The notes under the pieces: generated by a model
Database searches by the model: none
What the model saw: only the letters and a program-made list of their open reading frames with translations
What the model was told of the DNA's origin: nothing
Made by a program: the position numbers and the translations under genes
In this document: in pieces, positions 7,805 to 15,121 of the stretch
How positions within the stretch are numbered: position 1 is the first letter of the stretch
Layout: the number at the start of each line of letters is the position of its first letter
Assembly (NCBI RefSeq): GCF_024171535.1
Contig: NZ_JALJZV010000005.1
Span: 62,001-126,000, forward strand
Source of the DNA: Flavobacterium sp. HSC-61S13
GTDB lineage: Bacteria; Bacteroidota; Bacteroidia; Flavobacteriales; Flavobacteriaceae
Length of the DNA stretch: 64,000 nt
Direction of reading: 5' to 3'

Positions 7805-9583
7805 TTACATGCGATCTGGAACGGCAATTCCCAATAGAGAAAAACCATTTTTTATAATTGTTCCTACTTTCTGAGACAATTGTACTCGGAAAACTTTTAA
7901 ATCTTGGTCTTCTTCACCCAAGATAGGAATGGTTTGGTAAAAAGAATTGTATTCTCTAACCAACTCATAGATATAATTAGCTAGTAAAGCTGGACTGTGA
8001 GATTTTCCTGCATTTTGAATGACTTCTGTAAAAGATTCTATCAATTTCAAAAGCTCTTTTTCTTTACTATCTAAAGCAATATTTTCTACTTTATAAGAAT
8101 AATCAAAGTTTGATTTTCTTAAAATAGATTGGATACGCGCGTAGGTATATTGGATAAACGGACCTGTATTTCCAGCAAAATCGACAGATTCCTCTGGATT
8201 AAACAATATTCGTTTTTTTGGATCTACCTTTAATATATAATATTTTAAAGCTCCTAGCCCTATGGTCTTGTATAAGCTTTGTTTTTCCTCTTCAGAATAT
8301 CCTTCTAATTTACCCAATTCCTCAGATATTTGTTGAGCGGTATCCGTCATTTCTTGCATCAAATCGTCGGCATCAACAACAGTTCCCTCTCTACTCTTCA
8401 TTTTACCAGATGGCAAATCAACCATACCATAAGATAAATGGAACAAGCTGTCAGCCCATTCGAATCCCAGCTTTTTAAGAATCAAAAACAACACTTTAAA
8501 GTGGTAATCTTGCTCATTACCAACAGTGTAAACCATTCCTCCAATATCATTAAAATCTTTAACACGTTGGATAGCTGTTCCGATATCTTGGGTCATATAA
8601 ACCGAAGTACCATCACCACGCAAGACTAATTTTTCGTCTAAACCTTCAGCGGTTAAATCAATCCAAACCGACCCGTCTTCTTTTTGAAAGAATACACCAT
8701 CTTTTAAACCGTTTTCCACCACATCCTTACCCAACAAATACGTATCGCTTTCGTAATAGTTTTTATCGAAATCAACACCCAAATTTTTAAAGGTTATCGC
8801 AAAACCATCATATACCCATTGGTTCATTTCCTTCCACAAGGCTATAACTTCTGGTTTGCCAGCTTCCCAATCCAATAACATTTGTTGTGCCTCCAAAATA
8901 ATCGGTGCCTCTTTTTTTGCTTCGTCTTCTGAACGACCTGATTGCATCAATTCAGCGATCTGTTCCTTATAAACCTTATCAAAGGTTACATAGAAATTAC
9001 CCACCAATTTGTCGCCTTTCAACCCAGTGCTAGCAGGAGTTTGTCCGTTTCCGAATTTCTGCCAAGCCAACATCGACTTACAAATATGTATTCCCCTATC
9101 ATTTATGATTTGAGTCTTATAAACTTTTCTACCTGATGCCTTTAATATTTGAGCAACAGAATATCCCAATAGATTATTTCTAACATGACCTAAGTGCAAA
9201 GGTTTATTGGTATTTGGCGAACAATATTCTACCAATACCGCTTTTTCATCTACTAAGGTCGATTGAAAACCAAAACGCTCTTCGTCTTTAATCTCATTGA
9301 AAAAATTCAAGTAAAAAGCATCTGTGACTACTAAATTTAAGAAACCTGAAACCACATTAAAACGCTCAATTTCCTTTGCGTTTTCTACTAAATACTCGCC
9401 AATCTTAGTTCCAATTTCAACAGGATTCCCTTTAATCACTTTTAAGAATGGAAAAATCACCACTGTTGTATCTCCCTCAAACTCCTTTCTCGTACCTTGA
9501 AATTCAATTTTATCAATAGTAACCCCATATAGAGATTGTACTGCATTTTCGATTTGAGGAATTAGAATCTGATTTAATGTCAT
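7805..9583 (-). CDS. argS: Arginyl-tRNA synthetase
   Basis: Charges tRNA-Arg with arginine in the cytoplasm. The 592-residue protein has the expected class I parts: an N-terminal Add-1 domain (about 1-110), the HIGH-type signature HLGH at 130-133 inside NKPLHLGHVRNN, a KMSKS-type motif KMKS at 394-397, and an alpha-helical anticodon-binding C-terminal domain ending near PDRM. Length is normal for bacterial ArgS. It is the first gene of a four-gene minus-strand block; only 11 bases separate it from the SGNH gene, which ties the acylation genes to a housekeeping promoter. Confidence 0.97.
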   Translation of the reverse strand: MTLNQILIPQIENAVQSLYGVTIDKIEFQGTRKEFEGDTTVVIFPFLKVIKGNPVEIGTKIGEYLVENAKEIERFNVVSGFLNLVVTDAFYLNFFNEIKDEERFGFQSTLVDEKAVLVEYCSPNTNKPLHLGHVRNNLLGYSVAQILKASGRKVYKTQIINDRGIHICKSMLAWQKFGNGQTPASTGLKGDKLVGNFYVTFDKVYKEQIAELMQSGRSEDEAKKEAPIILEAQQMLLDWEAGKPEVIALWKEMNQWVYDGFAITFKNLGVDFDKNYYESDTYLLGKDVVENGLKDGVFFQKEDGSVWIDLTAEGLDEKLVLRGDGTSVYMTQDIGTAIQRVKDFNDIGGMVYTVGNEQDYHFKVLFLILKKLGFEWADSLFHLSYGMVDLPSGKMKSREGTVVDADDLMQEMTDTAQQISEELGKLEGYSEEEKQSLYKTIGLGALKYYILKVDPKKRILFNPEESVDFAGNTGPFIQYTYARIQSILRKSNFDYSYKVENIALDSKEKELLKLIESFTEVIQNAGKSHSPALLANYIYELVREYNSFYQTIPILGEEDQDLKVFRVQLSQKVGTIIKNGFSLLGIAVPDRM

Positions 9584-9603
9584 TGCTTATTAATTTTAAG
9601 GAA

Positions 9604-9611
9604 CAAAGATA
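9604..9611 (-). promoter_or_regulatory. Likely -7 box of the argS operon
   Basis: On the minus strand this reads TATCTTTG, a match to TAnnTTTG, 20 bases before the argS start. No TTG is seen at 17-23 bases upstream of it, so the promoter is only half supported. Confidence 0.45.
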
Positions 9612-9830
9612 ATTGTTATTTCAGTATTTTTTTACTTTTATAGGGATATAATTACAGTCGGCTCAGTATACCTATTAATCCAAGAAAAAGGAAGGTTTTA
9701 AAAGAAAGGTAGCGTTAAAATTTTTAGTTTTTAACAAGGAGTAGATCAACTGTTTCTATTTCAAAAACGATTAAAATAAGTAAACACCCTGAAAAATCAA
9801 ATGCAAGCTATCCGTAAAATAATATTGTAG

Positions 9831-10481
9831 TTACTCGATATCTCGACAATCGGTTTTGATATGAACTTCTTCAAGAATTTTTGCCGTTTGCGAAACCTTT
9901 AAACCCGTTAAACCATACCCATAGCATGCAGCGGTATCTATATTCCAAGAATTCGACACAGGGGTATAATACGCTTGATTCACTTTTAGAGGAGTATGTC
10001 CATGAATCTGTAGTTTCCCAATATTTTTCAACGGCTCCCTATTCCACAAAACACTAGAAGGATGTGCCTCTTCAAACGGCAAAGGCGTATGAGATATCCC
10101 AGCATGAGTCACAACCAAAAAATCTGTTTCAAAAACTAAGGGACGCTCTTTTAACCATGTAATCCACGAAACGATATCGAGCTGATGCGATTTGATTTCA
10201 TCTAAAGTTTTTTGACCGCATTGCCGAACCCAATTATCATTAAAAGCCACTTCAACGTGTTCTATAATCTCGGCTTCATGATTTCCTTTTAGAAAAACCG
10301 TGTTATGAGGAAAATCGCTCGAAAGCTTTCTACATTCCTCAACGACGCGAACACCGTGATTTCCTCTATCAATAAAGTCACCAACACAGATCAATATTTC
10401 TGTATCCCGATTCCAGTGCTTTAAAATTTCTAAAAAGGTAAAATAACAGCCGTGTATATCGCCAACTATAAAATAATTCAT
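9831..10481 (-). CDS. PP1/ApaH-like metallophosphoesterase
   Basis: Calcineurin-type phosphoesterase, 216 residues from the chosen start MNYFIVGDIHG. The metal-binding motifs are in order: GDIHG (7-11), GDFIDRGNHG, GNHEAE, then THAG and HGHTP. This set is typical of the serine/threonine protein phosphatase PP1-like group that includes PrpA/PrpB and ApaH; the true substrate (phosphoprotein or dinucleoside polyphosphate) cannot be told. The reading frame extends to 10505, but a TATCTTTG promoter box lies across that upstream ATG, so the start at 10481 is preferred. It is monocistronic. Confidence 0.88.
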   Translation of the reverse strand: MNYFIVGDIHGCYFTFLEILKHWNRDTEILICVGDFIDRGNHGVRVVEECRKLSSDFPHNTVFLKGNHEAEIIEHVEVAFNDNWVRQCGQKTLDEIKSHQLDIVSWITWLKERPLVFETDFLVVTHAGISHTPLPFEEAHPSSVLWNREPLKNIGKLQIHGHTPLKVNQAYYTPVSNSWNIDTAACYGYGLTGLKVSQTAKILEEVHIKTDCRDIE

Positions 10482-10502
10482 CTGTGAGTATTTAAAAAAC
10501 AG

Positions 10503-10510
10503 CAAAGATA
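10503..10510 (-). promoter_or_regulatory. -7 box of the metallophosphoesterase gene
   Basis: Minus strand TATCTTTG (TAnnTTTG), 22 bases before the ATG at 10481. It is part of a symmetric stretch AAAGATAATTATCTTT, which could also be an operator. Confidence 0.5.
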
Positions 10511-10967
10511 ATTATCTTTTAAACACGAATTTTAATGTACTATCGGATTAAACATCTGGTTTTTTTTTCTAATTCACTTTTACACATCGTCCCTTCTACC
10601 TTCAATTCGGCGTTTAATCGGCTGTTATAACTTTCCACATTTCCAATCAATCCTTATTTCCAGCATCCGAATACAAAAACCCCGTTTGGACAACAGCCTA
10701 TTTACTACTGGCTCTTACTAAAATAGCGTCAGTCTTTGTAAATTGTTTGATATATTTTTAACACGAGCCAGGTTGGTATCGATAAAATATGTAGAACATA
10801 GACTGTAACATGAACAGGTAGATAGTTGTTGAAAAATTAATTCAAGTTCATTGGAATAGTATTAAAATTCAAAATAGATAGCTAAAAAAACTTTAAATAA
10901 AAGTAGTCTCAAGTCAATTTTAAATTTTAATCCGTTAATATTGTAATCTACTAATCAACTACTTTAT
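10511..10967. other. Intergenic gap without a recognised gene
   Basis: About 460 AT-rich bases between divergent genes. I see no supported ORF, RNA gene or strong hairpin. A 31-codon frame starting ATGTACTATCGG near 10535 has no ribosome-binding signal and was not called. The last 100 bases must hold the promoter of the alpha/beta hydrolase, but no clear TAnnTTTG box is visible. Confidence 0.5.
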
Positions 10968-11930
10968 ATGCAAATTAAGTCACTATTTTTAATTCTACAG
11001 TCTTTTCTGATGTTTACAGCAGGCGCTCAAACTCAAAAAGGAAAAAACATCGACAAACAAGAACAAGTGCTTATCGGCGGAATAGTACAAACGATCGAAA
11101 TCAAGGGTACAGATTTCAATAATCCAATATTATTATTTCTCCACGGCGGCCCAGGCACCTCACTGATCCCTGTTTCTGAGTCGTTTACTCAAGATTTACA
11201 AAAACATTTTGTAGTAGTACAATGGGATCAACGTCAGACGGGAAGTACCCTTAAAACCAATGCGTCACCCGTTCCTTTATCAACAGCCTTATTGCAAGCT
11301 GACGCCAATGAAATGGTAACTTATTTATTAAAACACTTTAACAAGCCGAAATTGTATTTGGTTTCACACTCTTGGGGATCTATATTGGGCTTTGACATTG
11401 CTAGTAAACAGCCCGAATCCTTATACGCTTATATTTGTATTAGCGCCCTAATTGACCAAAATAAAAATGCTCAACTCACTATAGACATGCTGAACAAATG
11501 GGCTACAGAAAATACAATTGCCGAAGCTCAAACAGAGCTAGCCCGTGTTAAGGTACCCTATCAAACTCCTGATGATTTATTTTACGCCCAAAAATGGCTT
11601 TTTATACACAATGGCGTTGAATTTGCCAAAGAAGACGATTTCAAACCCACCTATTACCGTTGGTTAGATGTTTGGTTTCCGACTTGGTTAGCCTCAGTAC
11701 AAAACAATCGATTTAATCAGCAACAAGAATTTCAATGCCCCATTTATTTTTTTGAAGGCAATGGCGATCAACAACAATCACATTATATAGTAGAAGATTA
11801 TTATAATTGGATCAAAGCACCTAAAAAAGATTTTTTCTGGTTTACCAAATCCGGTCATACGATCTTCAATACCGAACCCGATAAAATTCAGTCCTTACTA
11901 ATAGAACATATTTTACCTAAAACCAATTAG
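10968..11930 (+). CDS. Exported alpha/beta hydrolase, proline iminopeptidase-like
   Basis: A 320-residue protein with a signal peptide (about 1-20, ending TAGAQ) and an alpha/beta-hydrolase fold. Visible marks: oxyanion segment LFLHGGPGTSL, the WDQRQTGST motif that resembles the WDQRGxGxS motif of proline iminopeptidases, nucleophile elbow SHSWGS, and a late SGHTIF histidine. An acid residue (EGNGDQ region) precedes it. Proline iminopeptidase-like activity on short peptides or an esterase role are both possible; the family is functionally broad. Export is inferred from the signal peptide. It stands alone and is followed by a strong terminator shared with the convergent HMA gene. Confidence 0.85.
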   Translation: MQIKSLFLILQSFLMFTAGAQTQKGKNIDKQEQVLIGGIVQTIEIKGTDFNNPILLFLHGGPGTSLIPVSESFTQDLQKHFVVVQWDQRQTGSTLKTNASPVPLSTALLQADANEMVTYLLKHFNKPKLYLVSHSWGSILGFDIASKQPESLYAYICISALIDQNKNAQLTIDMLNKWATENTIAEAQTELARVKVPYQTPDDLFYAQKWLFIHNGVEFAKEDDFKPTYYRWLDVWFPTWLASVQNNRFNQQQEFQCPIYFFEGNGDQQQSHYIVEDYYNWIKAPKKDFFWFTKSGHTIFNTEPDKIQSLLIEHILPKTN

Positions 11931-11943
11931 GTGTGCATCAAAT

Positions 11944-11988
11944 AAAAAATCCCCTTGCATCAAATTGATACAAGGGGATTTTTCTTTT
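11944..11988. terminator. Bidirectional intrinsic terminator
   Basis: Stem AAAAATCCCCTTG paired with CAAGGGGATTTTT around a 13-base loop, with T-rich DNA on both sides. It ends the hydrolase gene on the plus strand and the HMA gene on the minus strand. Confidence 0.85.
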
Positions 11989-12015
11989 AGCACTGTGTTA
12001 TTAAATTTCTATTAA

Positions 12016-12408
12016 CTACACTTTTTCTGTTCCTTTATCTTTACAACAGCCATCCAATTTAGCATATACTTCCGGATCTGCTTTAACATCATCTGCATCA
12101 TAACCCATTTTAGAGATCGCCTGTCTGATTTGATCTAAACTTACTTTCTTTGGACTATAATAAACCGTGATCGTATTGGCTTCTTGATCAATATCGAATT
12201 GTCTCACACCACTTAGTTTATATAAGGTGCTTTTAAAAGTTTGCCCACAAGTTTCACATTCTTTACAATGTTCACAATATATAGCCGTTTTTATTATTGC
12301 TTTCTCATTGCTTTTCGAAGTTTGCGCCTGACTAGAAGTTGCTAGTCCAAAAAACAAAAAAGACAAAAAGAAAACGTTACTGAATTTTATCTTACCGATC
12401 CCCCACAT
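12016..12408 (-). CDS. Exported heavy-metal-associated (HMA) domain protein
   Basis: A 130-residue protein with a signal peptide (about 1-29, ending SSQAQ) followed by one ferredoxin-like HMA domain (about 35-110). The metal site is expanded: C45, C48, C51 and C54 in YCEHCKECETC, where ordinary HMA domains have a single CxxC. A CC pair near 121-122 adds two more thiols. The fold-defining segments (LSGVRQFDIDQEANTITVYYSP, ISKMGYDADDVKADPE in parts) are clear. Role: probably binds copper or another soft metal in the periplasm; a mercury- or copper-handling role is inferred. No transporter or regulator gene is adjacent. Periplasmic cysteine chemistry would also allow a redox role. Confidence 0.8.
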   Translation of the reverse strand: MWGIGKIKFSNVFFLSFLFFGLATSSQAQTSKSNEKAIIKTAIYCEHCKECETCGQTFKSTLYKLSGVRQFDIDQEANTITVYYSPKKVSLDQIRQAISKMGYDADDVKADPEVYAKLDGCCKDKGTEKV

Positions 12409-12723
12409 AAATAGATATTTTTTAGTGATTACTTATTAAAGCTGCTAATTTAGCAAAAACATTTTATATAACGTTAACTGATTATCTATTTTAAAAACTG
12501 TTCTTATAGTTTTAGAGCTTTCATTATAGGCAATACTTTATTGTATATTGTTAAACTAATAGCAACGATTCTCCCTATGTATTACATCAACTGTATGGCA
12601 AAAAACTAAAACACACCTATTTTAGAAAAAAAATAATTATTATAAAAACACGCATTTTTACTGGGCTCAGAAGCGTAAATACAAAAAAATATAAAATATT
12701 AATAAAAATAATCCCCCATTTAC
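12409..12723. other. AT-rich intergenic region before the cold-shock gene
   Basis: About 315 bases, mostly A/T, between divergent genes. No ORF or RNA gene is supported. It must hold the promoter of the HMA gene at its left end. Confidence 0.5.
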
Positions 12724-12754
12724 TTGTAGATATTAAATATTCATTCTATATTTG
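12724..12754 (+). promoter_or_regulatory. Promoter of the cold-shock gene
   Basis: TTG at 12724-12726, 20 bases, then TATATTTG at 12747-12754: a full match to the Bacteroidota TTG-N17..23-TAnnTTTG promoter. It overlaps the TTG codon at 12752, which rules that codon out as start. Confidence 0.75.
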
Positions 12755-12778
12755 CAGGAATTAAATAACACAAAAGTA

Positions 12779-12970
12779 ATGCAAGAAGGTACAGTAAAAT
12801 TTTTCAATGAAGACAAAGGTTTCGGATTTATTACACCAAACAATGGTGATAGCGAAATATTTGTTCACGCTACAGGTCTAATGGATAATATTCGTGAGAA
12901 CGATGCAGTTCGTTATGACGTAGAAGAAGGTCGTAGAGGTCTTAACGCAGTAAACGTAGTCTTAGCTTAA
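12779..12970 (+). CDS. Cold-shock domain protein
   Basis: Single-stranded nucleic-acid binding protein of 63 residues made of one cold-shock domain. RNP1 (KGFGFI) and RNP2 (IFVHAT) are intact, as are the start MQEGTVKFFN and the end NAVNVV. It is expected to melt RNA structures and assist translation. The reading frame can be extended to a TTG at 12752, but the promoter -7 box covers that codon, and the ATG at 12779 gives the standard family start. A strong terminator follows, so it is transcribed alone. It may or may not be cold-induced; the leader is too short for a large thermosensor. Confidence 0.93.
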   Translation: MQEGTVKFFNEDKGFGFITPNNGDSEIFVHATGLMDNIRENDAVRYDVEEGRRGLNAVNVVLA

Positions 12971-12997
12971 CATACTATATAGATACAACGTAAATTA

Positions 12998-13028
12998 ACA
13001 CCTAATCCATGATTAGGTGTTTTTTTTT
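12998..13028 (+). terminator. Intrinsic terminator of the cold-shock gene
   Basis: Stem ACACCTAATC / GATTAGGTGT with loop CAT-like bases, followed by nine or more T on the plus strand. Confidence 0.88.
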
Positions 13029-13031
13029 ATA

Positions 13032-13670
13032 TTAGTTTTTATTCGTAACTCGATTTTCGACTAACGATTCAATAGTTCTAAACGTAAGATTTACCCGAGC
13101 TGTATGTATTAATTTTGTTGGAGGCAAACGATGCAACCAATGTGCTTGCGTAGTCCCCTTCATCACTAAAAGACTGCCGTGTTCTAAAATACGCTCCACC
13201 TTTTCCAAGCTTCGTTTATGTTTAAACGCAAATTTTCGTACTGCACCAAAACTTAAGGACGCTATAGCTCCATTCTTTTTGAGATCCTTTTCCCCATCAC
13301 TATGCCACGCCATACCCTCATCACCGTTGTGATACAGATTTAATAGACAGGAATTGTAAGTTTCTCCCGTTCTCTCTTCAACGATAGCTTTTAATTCTAG
13401 TAATTCACGATTCCAACCTAAAGCACGTTTAGTGGTATTCGAATACGTATATTCAAAAGGCAAATCACCGTACCAGGCCACTTTGCGTTTGGTGGTAATT
13501 TTCTTACCAAAGATAACAGCCTCATCATGGCGCCATTCGATACCATTCAACAATTTATGCAAATACGAATCCGCTTGCTGCTTATCGAACAACATTCCAT
13601 AATAGTAAACTTCTCCATCAGCGGGCAGCAGGTTGATGTTTTCGTCAAGTCGGTTATCAAAAAGATCCAT
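13032..13670 (-). CDS. AlkB-like 2-oxoglutarate/Fe(II) dioxygenase (alkylation repair)
   Basis: Removes methyl groups from N1-methyladenine and N3-methylcytosine in DNA or RNA by oxidation. The 212-residue sequence carries the metal triad H123-x-D125 (AWHSDGEKDL) and H180 (LHRLPPT), and the 2-oxoglutarate-binding arginines of ARVNLTFR (R192, R198). The NxYxxGxxxMxWHSD segment places it with the eukaryote-like ALKBH2/3 group. It lies 91 bases after the AraC-MGMT fusion gene on the same strand, which makes an alkylation-damage unit. Both could be switched on by the fusion protein. Confidence 0.93.
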   Translation of the reverse strand: MDLFDNRLDENINLLPADGEVYYYGMLFDKQQADSYLHKLLNGIEWRHDEAVIFGKKITTKRKVAWYGDLPFEYTYSNTTKRALGWNRELLELKAIVEERTGETYNSCLLNLYHNGDEGMAWHSDGEKDLKKNGAIASLSFGAVRKFAFKHKRSLEKVERILEHGSLLVMKGTTQAHWLHRLPPTKLIHTARVNLTFRTIESLVENRVTNKN

Positions 13671-13761
13671 TTTTTAGGTTTTTAACATTATAGGTCTCTA
13701 CTATAAGTTAGTGATTTTAAATTAAACCACCAAAAACAGCATCGCTTTAATTCTTTCTAGT

Positions 13762-14616
13762 TCATTCGTCTTGTGAGGCATTTTGCACTCCTTCCCAACC
13801 AATAATAGCGGCTTTACGAGTAGTCCCCCACATATAACCACCTAATTGTCCCGAAGCTTGAATAACGCGATGACAGGGAATTAAAAAAGCAATAGGGTTT
13901 TTACCAATCGCCGTGCCCACTGTTCTAGAAGCAGAAGGTTTTCCAATTTCCTTCGCTATATCACCGTAAGTTGTCAGTTGTCCCATCGGAATTTTCAACA
14001 AACTCTCCCAAACTTTCAATTGAAAATCCGTGCCTTTTAAATGCAATTTGACCTCGGATAATTGGCTAGAATCACTTTGAAAAAATTTTAATGCGGTTTG
14101 CTGTATCTCATCGGATTTTTGCTCCAAAACAGCATTGGGAAACCGATTAATTAAATGAGCTACAGCTTGATTTTTATCAGTTTCAAAAGCCATGTGACAA
14201 ATCCCCTTAGCGGTTGATGCTAAAATCAATATTCCAAAAAGGCTATCCACTATATCATAATTAATCATCAGGTTTTCTCCTCCATTTTTAAATTCAGCCG
14301 GTGTCATTCCTTCCATTTTCACAAACAAATCATGTAATCTACTACTGCTTGATAAGCCGGTTTGAAAAGCCATCTCAGAAAGACTTATATCACGATTTTC
14401 TTGCAGCAATTGTTTTGCGTAACCGATACTGATGTATTGCAAAAATTTCTTAGGACTGGTTCCCGCCCATTCAGTAAACAGTCTCTGAAAGTGAAACGGA
14501 CTTAAATGTACCGCCGCAGCAATCTGCTCCAAACTCGGTTGTTCCTTAAAATGACGATTGATATAATCAATCGCTTTGGCAATACGCGTAAATTGATGTA
14601 CTTCCCCCTCTTTCAT
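13762..14616 (-). CDS. AraC-type regulator fused to O6-methylguanine-DNA methyltransferase (Ada-like)
   Basis: A 284-residue fusion. Residues 10-110 form an AraC-type DNA-binding domain with two helix-turn-helix units (LEQIAAAVHLSPFHFQRLF, SLSEMAFQTGLSSSSRLH). Residues about 120-280 form a methylguanine methyltransferase with the active-site PCHRV (C248) and the DNA-binding RTVG arginine region at 231-234. The N-terminal zinc domain of E. coli Ada, which senses methylphosphotriesters, is absent, so activation, if any, must use another signal. The protein repairs O6-methylguanine by irreversible self-methylation. AlkB follows downstream; together they form an adaptive-response-like pair. Confidence 0.93.
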   Translation of the reverse strand: MKEGEVHQFTRIAKAIDYINRHFKEQPSLEQIAAAVHLSPFHFQRLFTEWAGTSPKKFLQYISIGYAKQLLQENRDISLSEMAFQTGLSSSSRLHDLFVKMEGMTPAEFKNGGENLMINYDIVDSLFGILILASTAKGICHMAFETDKNQAVAHLINRFPNAVLEQKSDEIQQTALKFFQSDSSQLSEVKLHLKGTDFQLKVWESLLKIPMGQLTTYGDIAKEIGKPSASRTVGTAIGKNPIAFLIPCHRVIQASGQLGGYMWGTTRKAAIIGWEGVQNASQDE

Positions 14617-15097
14617 AAGCTCAGTATTTAAAGCGTAAAGATGCTATTAGTTTGACAAATAAAAAATCCAATTCTTGCTTTTAAATCAACGACCAAGAAT
14701 TTTTTATTAGACCACAACTATCTAGAATCCTTTAAATTGATCTCTACGACATCGAAAAGCACAGATGATTTATTAATCAATTAAAATTTTAAAGACAAAA
14801 ACACTTACTAGCCAGATCGACAAATAAACATATATTATCCTCTCCTCAGTATATAAGGCCTGCTATTAATTCATCAATATACTAGATTCCATCACCCTAA
14901 GCAAGAGTGAAAAATTTGGACATTATCCGGTTAGAATGCTCTTCAAGTCTGTTAAGAATAACCTCTAAAACAATCAAGATAATTTGATCATAATGACCAG
15001 ATTCGAGTACAGACCATCATTTCCTGAATCAGCGCTGATCGTGTTCATAATTCAATTCTTTTTCTACATTTTTTACAATGAAAAACAAAAAACAACA
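14617..15097. other. Intergenic gap without a recognised gene
   Basis: About 480 bases between two minus-strand genes. A 66-codon plus-strand frame (14984-15184) reads into the ABC-F gene antisense and has no homology I recognise. The left end must contain the promoter of the AraC-MGMT gene. I see no RNA gene. Confidence 0.5.
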
Positions 15098-15121
15098 ACA
15101 CTTTATAGCGCTATAAAGTGT
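15075..15121 (-). terminator. Terminator whose stem contains the ABC-F stop codon
   Basis: A perfect 24-base palindrome (ACACTTTATAGC and its complement, 15098-15121) covers the last codons and stop of the ABC-F gene. On the minus strand it is followed by a T-rich tract (TTGTTGTTTTTTG). Confidence 0.75.

Noticed and set aside
10535..10628. 31-codon plus-strand frame in the gap after the metallophosphoesterase
   Set aside because: No ribosome-binding signal, no promoter at the right distance and no recognisable sequence.
12752..12778. TTG-initiated N-terminal extension of the cold-shock protein
   Set aside because: A full promoter (TTG-N20-TATATTTG) ends at 12754, so this part cannot be translated from that promoter; the standard family start is at 12779.
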